Below are positions 24,040-33,583 of a stretch of 64,000 nt of DNA, in pieces. The stretch spans positions 1 through 64,000 of the forward strand of contig NZ_PJAR01000031.1 in the NCBI RefSeq assembly GCF_002836745.1, given 5' to 3'. The stretch is from Glaciecola sp. 33A (GTDB lineage: Bacteria > Pseudomonadota > Gammaproteobacteria > Enterobacterales > Alteromonadaceae). The position numbers were made by a program, and so were the translations under genes. Position 1 is the stretch's first letter. Each line of letters opens with the position of its first letter. The notes under the pieces are model-generated. The model ran no database searches, had not been told where the DNA came from, and worked only from the letters and a program-made list of their open reading frames with translations.

Positions 24040-27039
24040 CTAAAATTTAGATTGGAAATCTAAGTAATAGCTGCGACCAAAATCGCGATGCGCATCGGCA
24101 AAGAAGCCGAAATAGTTGTCCGACAATGGCGCTCGTTCATTGCTTAGGTTACGAATACCAAGACGAATACGAGTATCAACGTTATTCATATCGAAGCGGT
24201 AATCAAACGTCGCGTTATAGGTTGTCATCGATGGTATGACATAACGAGTGCCGTCTTCTAGAGTTAATGAACTTTGATAGAAACTACCAATTTTATTACC
24301 ACTTAACGAAGCACCAAAAGCATTTTTTCTCCATGACACTCTGGCCGAATGGCGCTTTTCTTGGTTGCCGTCTTGACCAATTAAGTCTGCAAAGCCAGCA
24401 ACAGGGTAGCTGAGTGGAATTTGACCGGCTTCTTGAGCTTGCACAAGAATAGCGGCATCGCCACCGGCTTTCTGTTCAAACTCTTCAATAAAAGAGCCAT
24501 TGTAGCTGAACTTGAACTTACCCACGTTAGTGTCTACATCATAATAAAGACCAATGTCGTAGCCGGCTAAATTACGCTCATCTAGGTTGGCATATTGGTC
24601 GTCAATAAAGCGAATATCACCTGCGGGACATATGCCGGCCGCTTGGTATATAGCCGCTTCGCCTGCGCCAGCATCATCTCGCGATATTACTGGGTTAAAT
24701 TGTGTTGAAGCACAATTGGCGTTGCCGTTTTCAAGCCTAAGGAATAGGTCTAACAGTGTGTGGTTTTCTTCACCAAATAAGCCAATCGTATTTTCCTTTT
24801 TGATTGACCAGTAATCAAAGGTAACGGTAATGTCTTCATTCGGCGTAAAAACAAAACCCAACGATGTATTGATGGATTCTTCAGGATTAAGCGTTTTACT
24901 ACCTTGTGCAATACGCTGTATTGAATTTCGACAATCTAGCGTCGTTTGGTCAATATCACCGCCATTTTCTGCCGCGTATAAGCACGCATAATCGGTGCGC
25001 GTGTTGTTACGTGCCACAATACTTTCATTAATGGTGACTAGGTTAGGTACTCTGTAGGCTTCGGACCATGAACCTCTTAAAAGCAAAGAGTTGATAGGGC
25101 GATAGCCAAAGGCCACTTTTCCAACCGTGGTGTCACCAACATCAGAAAAGTCTTCGTAGCGAATTGCAGCCTGCATATCAAAGTTTTCAAAAATCGGAAT
25201 TTGTAGTTCAGCAAATACTGAGACTACCTCTCTTTCGCCGCGACTATCTGGCGTAGGGCTTGAATTCACAACGTCTGAAACAAACGGGTAGGTATCACCT
25301 TCAAAATCGGTAAATGCGATGGTGCCATCCAAACGGTCATCGCGATCATCTTCAAAGGATTCTTCACGATATTCGAAACCAACCACAAAACCCAAGGGCC
25401 CTGCGGGTAATTCATAAATGTCAGCATTTGCGAATTTCGCATCAATCATTGTTAACTCAGTTTCACTTTTACGAAAAACGTCGACCAAAGCACGTTCAAT
25501 ATTGGAGTCCACACCACCACTAAATGGATTATATGCAGCCGCAGTGGGGTCAAATAATGCCTCTGTGATTAAAAGGTTAGACACACGATTTGACGTAATG
25601 TCATCGGTGGTTGCTTTTGAATGCAATAATGCGGCTTCCCAATCCCATTCGCCAAATGAGCCTCTGAAGCCTTGTAGGAAGCGATACGTGTCGCCGTCGT
25701 TATTGACAATGCGGGGCTGTTCGGCAAACCTGTAGTTATCGATAATGAGTTCCAATCCACCGCATGGAACATTTGGGATTAGCGCAGCATCTAGTCTGTT
25801 AGGGGAGCCACAAGGACCGAATGGGTTGTAATAGTTTTGCGCACCCACACGCAATGCCGATGTGGAGAATGATGACGTAGCATGGCGTCGTAAATTTGTT
25901 TCTGATTGGTAGTAGGATAGTTCGGTGAAGCTTTCAGTGCCATTTTCGAATTCATGGTTAACAAAGACAAATACGCTAGCGCGTGCTAACTCCGAACTTA
26001 AATCACGATCTGCATTTAAATTAAGTCTAAACGTACCTTGCCCATCGATACCACCGCAAGTTGTTGCATTTAGGTTGTATTGGCAACGTTCATCACCAAT
26101 TGGGAAGGTTTCAAACTCGCCTGAGCTATCCGTGAAAATGTCTCTGAGACCTGAAGTAGTCGCACTACTGACCACGTCAAATTGGCCAAATAAGGAGTTT
26201 GCTGTGTCGTTTCTAAATGCGGTATCGCCAAACCAAAGTGAGTCTTCAGGTACGCGGTCACTGAAGTCTGAATTAGCCCAGCGTGGGTCATCTTGGGAAT
26301 TGACTCTATCACGCGCATAGTAGTTAAAAAAGGTGCTTAGGTTAGTGCGGCCATCATTAAAATCTTTACCCCATTCAAGTGATAGGGTTTGTTCTTCGCG
26401 CGGTATTTCGTCGTATTGTGCCCAGCGTCCTGATAATGTCAGGCCAACAAAATTTGATTTTACAACATGGTTTACGACACCCGCGACGGCATCAGCACCG
26501 TATATTGCGGATGCACCGTCACGTAAAACTTCTACTCGACTTAAGCCTATGATCGGTATGGTGTTAATATTAACTGAGTTGACAGGCACAAAACTGCCGC
26601 CAACTTCTTCGGTTTGATAAGATGCTGAGTTGACCATTCTGCGGCCATTAAGCAATACTAATGTGTTACCTGTGCCCAAATTTCTTAGGTTGTAAGTACC
26701 AATATCACCGCGAGCAGCATTCACGCCACCACCGATATTTTGGGCTTCATTAAAGAAGTTTTGACCGTTCTCAGGGATGAGTTGTAATAAATCATCCAAC
26801 GAATCAATGCCGAGTTCACCAATAGCCTCTGCGTCGATTACCGATACAGCAAGTGCTTCGGCAACTTGCCCGCCACGTATGTTTGAACCAATAACTTGTA
26901 TTTTTTCTATATCTTTATCGTCTTTTTTTACTTCTGCTTCTTGTGCAAAGGCGGAAATAGACAGCAATGAAGCAATGGTTAAAGACAGTAATTTAGGTGT
27001 AAAAGTGCCTAGTTTGTTGTGCTGAGAAGGTTTTTTCAT
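24040..27039 (-). CDS. TonB-dependent outer membrane receptor, copy 2
   Basis: The 999-residue paralogue of the receptor at 18256-21252 shares the signal peptide, the IEKIQVIGSNIRGG TonB-box region, the plug motifs (LVLLNGRRMV, RVEVLRDGASAIYGADA) and the barrel. The plug is almost unchanged; differences cluster in loop segments, for example around the CASTQFNPVISRDDAGAG stretch. It also lacks an STN domain. It is the first structural gene after the sigma/FecR-like pair, from which it is separated by 262 bases with a candidate ECF promoter and a 19-bp tandem repeat. Ligand is unknown. It may differ from copy 1 in ligand range given the loop changes; that is inference. Confidence 0.94.
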   Translation of the reverse strand: MKKPSQHNKLGTFTPKLLSLTIASLLSISAFAQEAEVKKDDKDIEKIQVIGSNIRGGQVAEALAVSVIDAEAIGELGIDSLDDLLQLIPENGQNFFNEAQNIGGGVNAARGDIGTYNLRNLGTGNTLVLLNGRRMVNSASYQTEEVGGSFVPVNSVNINTIPIIGLSRVEVLRDGASAIYGADAVAGVVNHVVKSNFVGLTLSGRWAQYDEIPREEQTLSLEWGKDFNDGRTNLSTFFNYYARDRVNSQDDPRWANSDFSDRVPEDSLWFGDTAFRNDTANSLFGQFDVVSSATTSGLRDIFTDSSGEFETFPIGDERCQYNLNATTCGGIDGQGTFRLNLNADRDLSSELARASVFVFVNHEFENGTESFTELSYYQSETNLRRHATSSFSTSALRVGAQNYYNPFGPCGSPNRLDAALIPNVPCGGLELIIDNYRFAEQPRIVNNDGDTYRFLQGFRGSFGEWDWEAALLHSKATTDDITSNRVSNLLITEALFDPTAAAYNPFSGGVDSNIERALVDVFRKSETELTMIDAKFANADIYELPAGPLGFVVGFEYREESFEDDRDDRLDGTIAFTDFEGDTYPFVSDVVNSSPTPDSRGEREVVSVFAELQIPIFENFDMQAAIRYEDFSDVGDTTVGKVAFGYRPINSLLLRGSWSEAYRVPNLVTINESIVARNNTRTDYACLYAAENGGDIDQTTLDCRNSIQRIAQGSKTLNPEESINTSLGFVFTPNEDITVTFDYWSIKKENTIGLFGEENHTLLDLFLRLENGNANCASTQFNPVISRDDAGAGEAAIYQAAGICPAGDIRFIDDQYANLDERNLAGYDIGLYYDVDTNVGKFKFSYNGSFIEEFEQKAGGDAAILVQAQEAGQIPLSYPVAGFADLIGQDGNQEKRHSARVSWRKNAFGASLSGNKIGSFYQSSLTLEDGTRYVIPSMTTYNATFDYRFDMNNVDTRIRLGIRNLSNERAPLSDNYFGFFADAHRDFGRSYYLDFQSKF

Positions 27040-27078
27040 GGGTGTTCCCGTTATTATATATTCTGATTATCAATTTAA

Positions 27079-27105
27079 TAACGCCTTAGATTTATAAACC
27101 CCCTA
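27079..27105 (-). promoter_or_regulatory. ECF-type promoter candidate for receptor copy 2
   Basis: TAGGGG-N15-GCGTTA on the minus strand, about 40 bases before the ATG, matches the element upstream of receptor copy 1 in both hexamers and spacing. Confidence 0.65.
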
Positions 27106-27156
27106 CTGGCCAATATAAAAATAAATAAAATGTATAAAAGGAATGAGAATGTAGAA

Positions 27157-27288
27157 AAGTGAATGGAATTTAGCAAGTGAATGGAATTCAGATAAGTGCT
27201 GATAACTCAGAAAAGTGATTGCAATTCGGATCAGGGTTTACAATTGTGACAAGTGATTAGAATTCAGACAAGTGTTTACAATGTAAAT
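27157..27288. repeat. Degenerate 19-bp tandem repeat, seven units
   Basis: Units starting mostly with AAGTG begin at 27157, 27175, 27194, 27213, 27232, 27251 and 27270. The first is 18 bases and the rest exactly 19. The consensus is close to AAGTGATTGGAATTCAGAC. The tract begins 14 bases from the FecR-like stop codon and lies upstream of the receptor promoter. Confidence 0.85.
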
Positions 27289-27301
27289 AAATAATTGGGG
27301 T

Positions 27302-27679
27302 TTAGAAAAGGGCTTGTATTGCAGGAATGAATAGACCGCAAAAAATAAGTCCGATGGTTAATGTATAAGCCCAAGATGAACTACCCTCGGCTAATAAACC
27401 TTGAGACGGATTGTTTGTTTGAGTAGGGAAAGGCAACACCACCGATTTATCAATCATGTCGTGCATAGATTTCGTGCAGGCAGTGCGAGCCCAAATTTCA
27501 GACAATTCAAAATAGGCTTGTTGATGAGAAGGATCCTTCTGCAGCCAATCAAAAAAGACAGTATGCATGTCCTCAGTTGCCCCAGAGCCCTGGTTATTAT
27601 CAAGCACAGCAATCCACGAAGCCGCTTGTTCTAGGACTTCATTAGATACCTCATAGCCTGACCACTCTTCTATATTCAA
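27302..27679 (-). CDS. Short FecR-like protein: DUF4880 domain plus one membrane segment
   Basis: The product has only 125 residues. Residues ~12-75 match the FecR N-terminal DUF4880 region (VLEQAASWIAVL..., FFDWLQKDPSHQQAYFELSEIW), the part that binds the sigma factor in FecR proteins. A single membrane segment (WAYTLTIGLIFCGLFIPAI) then ends the protein. The periplasmic FecR domain, normally ~200 residues, is absent, and no remnant is seen in the AT-rich repeat tract downstream. The TTG start overlaps the sigma stop by four bases (TTGA), so it is made together with the sigma factor. It could be a minimal anti-sigma factor or a decayed one. Confidence 0.8.
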   Translation of the reverse strand: MNIEEWSGYEVSNEVLEQAASWIAVLDNNQGSGATEDMHTVFFDWLQKDPSHQQAYFELSEIWARTACTKSMHDMIDKSVVLPFPTQTNNPSQGLLAEGSSSWAYTLTIGLIFCGLFIPAIQALF

Positions 27680-28305
27680 AACGCGGCCTTACTCATTCGT
27701 CTAGGTGACATTGCATGCTCATCCTGTTTGCTTGGCAATTGCTCAACCATATACTTTCGACACAATATTAACCCTTTGGTGAGGTGGTTTTCCACTGTTT
27801 TCGTAGAAATATTTAGTATATTAGCAATTTGTTGATGTGATTTTCCGTATAATTTTCGTTGAATGAACACTTGCCTACAAATCGGCGGCAGACGATTTAT
27901 GACTATAATTAAGCGCAAGTTTTCGCTGTCAGTAATTGCTTGCTCCTCTGCGTTCCGTTCACCTTGACACTCTGCAGCAGTGACTTGGCTATGCAGTGTT
28001 TGTTGCGATTCTGCGTATCGGTCTTCCACTTTCTTATGGCGAATAGCACTCAATGCTAAGTTTTTTGCGATGAGAGTTAACATCGGACGTAGCCCTTGCA
28101 ATAACTCTAAATAATTGTGGTGACTTGGTTTGTTTTTTACTAATAGATAAAGTTTTAAATAAGCTTCTTGGGCTATTTCTTCAGCTACGCTGCTGGTCAC
28201 GAGTTTGTTTAAAAAACTGAGTAAACTTGCTTTAGACCCATGCATGAACATCGATAAAGCGTCATCCAGCAATTCATTACTATTTTTAGTTTCGCAGTCA
28301 CTCAA
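27676..28305 (-). CDS. ECF sigma factor (FecI-like)
   Basis: The 209-residue sigma-70 family protein has only regions 2 and 4. Region 2 is in residues ~15-95 (AEEIAQEAYLKLYLLV, LRPMLTLIAKNLALSAIRHKK). Region 4 is at ~140-195 (LPPICRQVFIQRKLYGKSHQQIANILNISTKTVENHL), with the helix-turn-helix SHQQIANILNISTKTVENHL. Spacing and sequence fit the FecI-type iron/nutrient group that drives TonB receptor genes. The start is TTG at 28305, with AGAGG about nine bases upstream. It heads the locus and is predicted to read the TAGGGG-N15-GCGTTA promoters. Those are not seen upstream of its own gene. Confidence 0.88.
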   Translation of the reverse strand: MSDCETKNSNELLDDALSMFMHGSKASLLSFLNKLVTSSVAEEIAQEAYLKLYLLVKNKPSHHNYLELLQGLRPMLTLIAKNLALSAIRHKKVEDRYAESQQTLHSQVTAAECQGERNAEEQAITDSENLRLIIVINRLPPICRQVFIQRKLYGKSHQQIANILNISTKTVENHLTKGLILCRKYMVEQLPSKQDEHAMSPRRMSKAAF

Positions 28306-28670
28306 TTTGATTTACCTCTTGCAATAAGCAAGAAAAATTTCTCTTCCGGTCGCTACAAATAACACTGATTTTATTTTTTTACAAATATTTTACATTTTAG
28401 GCTGGTTGGTAACGGCATAATCGCCTGTTTCGGATTGCTTTAGGCTGCTCTGTTGCAACATGATCAGCATTTCTCCAAGGAAGCCATAATTGTATTCCTC
28501 AGTCAGCAAGTATCGATTGCACAAGGGCTTTACCATCGATAAGCGCTTTTTTAAGGTGGTCAGTAGTCTATTAGTGCAGGTTCAGTGTATAATATTTGTA
28601 AGCTTTAATGATTTACATTTTTATGTACAGTATTAGAAAGAATTCATCAGTTAATAGGAGACAACGTAGT
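28306..28670. other. 365-bp divergent intergenic region, sigma factor gene / mioC
   Basis: No gene is seen. A consensus TATAAT lies at 28588-28593, a likely -10 for mioC, without a good -35. The sigma gene side shows only AT-rich sequence and its ribosome site. Confidence 0.55.
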
Positions 28671-29120
28671 ATGCGCAGCGTGAGTATTTTCGCAGGTTCT
28701 GTATATGGTAATGCCCAACATGTGGCAGAAGAAGCAAAAACGATGTTTGAAAGCAAAGGGATTAAATGTGACGTGTTTACAGATCCCGAAACATCCGATT
28801 TCAGCGCAGCGGAGTCGGTTGTAGTGATAAGTTCTACTACTGGCCAAGGTGATGTTCCTCCAAATTTAGAGTTGTTTCACAGTGATTTACGCGACGAATT
28901 TCCGTTAATGAACGGCAAACCGTTTGCGGTTGCAGCATTAGGCGACAGTAGTTATGGCGAAAGCTTTTGCGGTGGTGGCCGTCAGTTTCAAGAGTTACTA
29001 CTGGAACTGCAAGGTAAGCCAGTGGCAGACATGTTAGAAGTGGATGCGATTGAAACACTTGCGGCTGAAGAAGATGTTCTGCCATGGTTAGAAGGGCTTG
29101 TTGACGCGTTAACCGCGTGA
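28671..29120 (+). CDS. mioC: MioC-family flavodoxin
   Basis: The 149-residue FMN-binding flavodoxin (E. coli MioC is 147) shows the phosphate-binding loop FAGSVYGNAQHVAEEA near the N-terminus. SSTTGQGDVPPN follows, then the GDSSYGESFCGGGRQF isoalloxazine-side loop; all are in the usual order. MioC-type flavodoxins carry electrons, for example to biotin synthase. The ATG at 28671 is chosen for TAGGAG upstream; the frame is open back to 28608. A strong bidirectional terminator separates it from dapD. Confidence 0.88.
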   Translation: MRSVSIFAGSVYGNAQHVAEEAKTMFESKGIKCDVFTDPETSDFSAAESVVVISSTTGQGDVPPNLELFHSDLRDEFPLMNGKPFAVAALGDSSYGESFCGGGRQFQELLLELQGKPVADMLEVDAIETLAAEEDVLPWLEGLVDALTA

Positions 29121-29207
29121 ACGATAGGATATCTACGCGTCTGCATTAGGTAAAAAAAGCGTTGTAATGACGTAATACACTGCTTTTTAAAACCCACAAA
29201 GTAAAAA

Positions 29208-29245
29208 ATGAGCCTAATAACAGCGTTGTTAGGCTCATTTTTTTG
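29208..29245. terminator. Bidirectional terminator between mioC and dapD
   Basis: A 10-bp stem (ATGAGCCTAA at 29208-29217, TTAGGCTCAT at 29229-29238) is flanked by A-run and T-run, serving both converging genes. Confidence 0.92.
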
Positions 29246-29259
29246 CTCGTGTTTTTTAT

Positions 29260-30084
29260 CTATTCAGCGCCACGTAGGATCTCATTAATGCCAACCTTGG
29301 CTTTCGTTTTCGCATCTACTTTCTTCACGATAATGGCAGCATATAAGCTATGCGTTCCGCATGGGCTCGGCAAGCTACCCGAGACAACGACCGAGCCAGC
29401 AGGAACCCGACCATAAGTCACTGCACCAGTTTCGCGATCGTATATTCTGGTGCTTTGGCTGATATAAACACCCATTGAAATAACACAGCCTTCTTCAACA
29501 ATGACACCTTCGACGATTTCAGAGCGTGCACCAATAAAACAATTGTCTTCAATGATTGTTGGGTTAGCTTGCAATGGTTCTAAAACACCACCGATGCCCA
29601 CACCACCAGAAAGATGCACGTTTTTACCAATTTGTGCACACGAACCAACAGTCACCCATGTGTCGACCATAGTGCCTTCATCTACGAATGCGCCAATATT
29701 CACATAAGAGGGCATAACAACCACATTGCGGCCAATAAATGAACCTGTGCGCACTGCTGCTGGTGGCACAACACGCATGCCTTCCTCGGCAAAACGTGCA
29801 GCCGTATAGTCCGTGAATTTCAGCGGTACTTTGTCGTAATAATTAGTTTCAGCACCTTCAACAAGTTTGTTATCGTGCAGTTTGAAATAAAGTAAGACCG
29901 CTTTCTTTAGCCATTCATTGACTTGCCATTCACCGTTTATTTTTTCAGCAACTCTCGCCTTACCAGAGTTCAGTAACTCTACTGCATCAGTCACTGCTGT
30001 TCTAATTTCAGCGCTGGCTGTTTGCGCCGTGAAAGTATCACGAGTGTCAAATGCATTTTCTATAATGGTTTGTAAATTGTTCAT
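29260..30084 (-). CDS. dapD: 2,3,4,5-tetrahydropyridine-2,6-dicarboxylate N-succinyltransferase
   Basis: DapD makes N-succinyl-2-amino-6-oxopimelate in the lysine/diaminopimelate pathway. At 274 residues it equals E. coli DapD. An N-terminal helical domain is followed by a left-handed beta-helix of hexapeptide repeats ([39 protein letters not shown]). The C-terminal end has the [10 protein letters not shown] segment. Its ATG overlaps the glnD stop by four bases. The map-glnD-dapD order is the usual gammaproteobacterial one. Confidence 0.97.
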   Translation of the reverse strand: MNNLQTIIENAFDTRDTFTAQTASAEIRTAVTDAVELLNSGKARVAEKINGEWQVNEWLKKAVLLYFKLHDNKLVEGAETNYYDKVPLKFTDYTAARFAEEGMRVVPPAAVRTGSFIGRNVVVMPSYVNIGAFVDEGTMVDTWVTVGSCAQIGKNVHLSGGVGIGGVLEPLQANPTIIEDNCFIGARSEIVEGVIVEEGCVISMGVYISQSTRIYDRETGAVTYGRVPAGSVVVSGSLPSPCGTHSLYAAIIVKKVDAKTKAKVGINEILRGAE

Positions 30085-32714
30085 ATTGCTAGGTTCGCTT
30101 CTGGTTGGTCTAGTTTTAACGTAATTTGTCTTTTTAGGGTGATTTCTTGGTCTTGCGTTAATGCTTTGCCTTCTTCGTTGGAGACAATAAACACGTCTTC
30201 TGCACGCTCACCAATGGTTGAAATTTTAGCTAGCTTTAATGTCAAATTGAGGTCCACAAATAAGTGGCCTATTTTGGCTAAAAGCCCTGGGGCATCTAAA
30301 GCCTCTAGCTCAACTAATGTGGTGTATTCAGTAGAAGAATAGAAACGTACTTTTGTTTTAACATCTAACTGTTTCATTTGGCGTGACATTTTTCGTTTAT
30401 TCGCATGCGAACGACCAGGCTTCATTAATTGCGAACGAACAGCATCAACTAATTTGTTGATATGAAGCTCAGAGTCAATGCGTTGAGAATCTTGATCAAG
30501 AATAATCATGCTGTCAAACACATTGCCTTGTTCAGTGACCGTAATTTGTGCATCATGGATCGAGCAATTACGGCTGTCTAGTACGGAAGCTATTTGTGCA
30601 AACAAAGCAGGACGATCACTGCAGTAAATCAGTAATTCAGTACCTGCTTTAGATGTGCTGTTACTTGCACTGACCAATATTTCCTCTGGTGCTAAGGTAC
30701 CTGCTGTGACAATAGTTTGGGTATGCCATGCAATTTGAATTGGCTTAAAGCGGATAAAGTAATCTTTACCCATTTGCTGCCAAAATAACATTGCTTGGGC
30801 TTCGCTAATGCCTTTTTCAGCGAGCAAAGCCATTGCATCAGTTTTATGTTGTGCCACCCGTTGTTCGAGAGTCACCTGACATTCCAAACCATTATCGAAG
30901 GCCTGCTGGGTCAACAAATACAGTTCACGCAGTAACGAAGCTTTCCAGTCATTCCACAAGTTATCGTTGGTGGCGCGAATATCCGCTAGCGTTAACGCAT
31001 ACAGTAAATTGAGGTTTTCATGACTCTTTACGGTTGTTGCAAACTGATTAATAACGTCGGCATCATAAATATCTCGACGCTGCGCAACTACTGACATCAG
31101 TAGATGATGCTCCACTAACCAAGCAATCGTATTTGTATCGGCCTCGGAGATATTATGTAACTCACAAAAATTACGCACATCAACTGCACCTAGCGTTGAG
31201 TGGTCTCCTCCTCTTCCTTTTGCTATATCATGAAAAATAGCAGCGATGAAAAGCAGTTCAGGCTTATCGAAATTTTTGACTATTCGATGGCAACGCGGAA
31301 ATTTATCTACACTGTGGTAATAGCTGTAGACATATTTAACCAAGCGATGTGTATGTTCATCAACAGTATAAGCATGGAATAAATCGAATTGCATCATGCC
31401 AACAATCTTATCCCACTCAGGTAAATACGATTGCAATATGCCGTATTTATACATGATGTCCCAACCTAAGTTGAAAAATTCAGGTTGCTTCATTAAGGCA
31501 ATAAAGCGATCACGGCAGTCCTGCCGATCATGGTAGTACTGATGTTGAAAACGGCGACGAGCATTACGCAGTTGGCGAATACAATCTGCGTCTAAGCCTT
31601 GCACATTGTCATGTTGACTAATGAGACTAAGAAAATCGAGTATATCAACAGGGGAGTGAAATGTTTCAGCTTGTGAGGGCGAAACTAAGCCATCTTTTAA
31701 ATCAAATTTATGATTAAGAGGAATGACCGTTTTGACTTTTTGTTCTAATACGTCATCTTTGAAGCGCAGTAACAACATACTGTTTAATTCAGATACGCGA
31801 CGCACAATTCTGAAAAAAGCCTTCATCATTCGCTCTACATCTGCTTTGCCATCGCCATAACCTAATAGTTGCGCTACGTCGGTTTGATAGTCAAACAACA
31901 GCCGATTTTCGCTGCGCCCTGAAATGAGGTGCAGCGCGAAACGAATTTTCCACAAATCGGAGCGGCATTCAATTAATTCAGCGTGTTCTATTTCAGTGAA
32001 ATAACCATGTCCAATTAACGTTAAACCGTCATATTCTTGAAAGTGCTTTTTTGCAACCCAACCAAGCGATTGAATGTCACGCAAGCACCCCGGGTTTTCT
32101 TTTACATTGGGCTCAAGATTGTACGAGGTGTCGTTGAATTTGTGGTGACGGCGTTGCTGTTCTTCTAATTTTGCTAAAAAGAATTCTTTGCTCGACCACA
32201 CCTTTGGACTATTCACTTTATCAATTAATTGCTGAAAGGTATCTTCACAGCCACACAGGATCCTAGCTTCAACAAGATTGGTGGCAATGGTAATGTCTGA
32301 TTTTGCTAATTGAATTGTTTCTTTAACGGTGCGTACAGACTGACCTATTTCTAGTTTCACATCCCATAATAAGGTGATGAACGTTCCCAGGCGTTCTTCA
32401 ACGCTTGGGTTTATTTTTTTGTCGCTTAGTATTAATAAATCGATATCAGAATACGGCTGTAATTGCCCGCGTCCATATCCACCAACGGCACACAGTGAAA
32501 GTGTAGGTTCCTTGTTGAGCTCTAATAACTGCCATGCATGACACAAAAGTGCATCTGTAAAGTCGCTACGGGCAACCACAAGGTTGTCCACTAACTCTTT
32601 GTTGAACGAGTTAGTGAGCCATGTATAGTTACTTTTTACTGCGCTTTTAAACGCCGCAATGTCAGTAACGTCTTTGATGCTTTGCAATTGTTGTATTTGG
32701 TCTTGAACCGACAA
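30081..32714 (-). CDS. glnD: Bifunctional PII uridylyltransferase/uridylyl-removing enzyme
   Basis: The 877-residue GlnD senses glutamine and uridylylates or deuridylylates PII. Domains in order: nucleotidyltransferase with [19 protein letters not shown] (about residues 78-96), a helical linker ([15 protein letters not shown]), an HD hydrolase domain with [16 protein letters not shown] (about residues 493-508), and two C-terminal ACT domains. The start is TTG at 32714 with AAGGAG five bases upstream. No key residue is missing. The stop overlaps dapD. Confidence 0.97.
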   Translation of the reverse strand: MSVQDQIQQLQSIKDVTDIAAFKSAVKSNYTWLTNSFNKELVDNLVVARSDFTDALLCHAWQLLELNKEPTLSLCAVGGYGRGQLQPYSDIDLLILSDKKINPSVEERLGTFITLLWDVKLEIGQSVRTVKETIQLAKSDITIATNLVEARILCGCEDTFQQLIDKVNSPKVWSSKEFFLAKLEEQQRRHHKFNDTSYNLEPNVKENPGCLRDIQSLGWVAKKHFQEYDGLTLIGHGYFTEIEHAELIECRSDLWKIRFALHLISGRSENRLLFDYQTDVAQLLGYGDGKADVERMMKAFFRIVRRVSELNSMLLLRFKDDVLEQKVKTVIPLNHKFDLKDGLVSPSQAETFHSPVDILDFLSLISQHDNVQGLDADCIRQLRNARRRFQHQYYHDRQDCRDRFIALMKQPEFFNLGWDIMYKYGILQSYLPEWDKIVGMMQFDLFHAYTVDEHTHRLVKYVYSYYHSVDKFPRCHRIVKNFDKPELLFIAAIFHDIAKGRGGDHSTLGAVDVRNFCELHNISEADTNTIAWLVEHHLLMSVVAQRRDIYDADVINQFATTVKSHENLNLLYALTLADIRATNDNLWNDWKASLLRELYLLTQQAFDNGLECQVTLEQRVAQHKTDAMALLAEKGISEAQAMLFWQQMGKDYFIRFKPIQIAWHTQTIVTAGTLAPEEILVSASNSTSKAGTELLIYCSDRPALFAQIASVLDSRNCSIHDAQITVTEQGNVFDSMIILDQDSQRIDSELHINKLVDAVRSQLMKPGRSHANKRKMSRQMKQLDVKTKVRFYSSTEYTTLVELEALDAPGLLAKIGHLFVDLNLTLKLAKISTIGERAEDVFIVSNEEGKALTQDQEITLKRQITLKLDQPEANLAI

Positions 32715-32791
32715 AGTAACTCCTTGGCCATAAAAGGACCCTAATTAGATTGAGAACTGCCGCTACGGCCAATACTGTTGTTTGCTCCTAA

Positions 32792-33583
32792 TTAGTGATT
32801 GATTATCCTATCAATATCTTCTTCATCACGTAATGTTAGAATCTCAACGCCGTTTTCAGTGACCAGTAACGTGTGTTCCCACTGTGCACTTAAACTGCGG
32901 TCTTTGGTGACCACTGTCCAGTTGTCGGGCAAAATTTTGGAGTAGCGTTTACCGGCATTAACCATTGGCTCGATAGTGAAGCACATACCTGCTTCTATTA
33001 AGTCACCAGTGCCTGGTTTGCCATAGTGAACAATTTGTGGGTCTTCATGAAAAACAGCACCGATACCATGACCACAATATTCTCTCACAATTGAATAATT
33101 ATGTGCCTCAGCATGTTGCTGACAAGCGTGACCAATGTCACCAAGACGCATGCCGGGTTTCACAATTTTGATGGCGTTATATAGACATTCCTGAGTCACT
33201 TTAATTAAGCGTTCTGCCAGAATTGAAGGCTTGCCAACAACAAACATTTTTGAGGTGTCACCGTGATAACCGTCTTTAATAATGGTCACGTCGATATTGA
33301 CAATATCGCCATCTTTTAGTTTTTTGTCACTTGGAATGCCATGGCAAATAACGTGATTAACGGACGTGCAAACTGATTTCGGAAAGGGAGGGTTACCGTA
33401 ATTTAAGGGTGCTGGAATTGAGTCTTGCACATTAACGATATAATCATGGCAACGTTTATCCAGCTCATCTGTGGTGACCCCTTTTATTACATGCTCTCCA
33501 ATCATGTTCAGCACTTCTGACGCTAGTTTGCCTGCAATGCGCATCTTGTCTATTTCTTGTGGTGTTTTTATTGTTCCAACCAA
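32792..33583 (-). CDS. map: Methionine aminopeptidase, type I
   Basis: The 263-residue enzyme removes the initiator Met from nascent proteins. The five metal ligands are visible: Asp in VNIDVTI, Asp in YHGDTSKMF, His in YCGHGIGAVFHEDP, Glu in FTIEPMV and Glu in WEHTLLV... The start is TTG at 33583, with GAGG six bases upstream. In E. coli map is directly divergent from rpsB; here an oxidoreductase gene and a repeat tract separate the two. Confidence 0.96.
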   Translation of the reverse strand: MVGTIKTPQEIDKMRIAGKLASEVLNMIGEHVIKGVTTDELDKRCHDYIVNVQDSIPAPLNYGNPPFPKSVCTSVNHVICHGIPSDKKLKDGDIVNIDVTIIKDGYHGDTSKMFVVGKPSILAERLIKVTQECLYNAIKIVKPGMRLGDIGHACQQHAEAHNYSIVREYCGHGIGAVFHEDPQIVHYGKPGTGDLIEAGMCFTIEPMVNAGKRYSKILPDNWTVVTKDRSLSAQWEHTLLVTENGVEILTLRDEEDIDRIINH

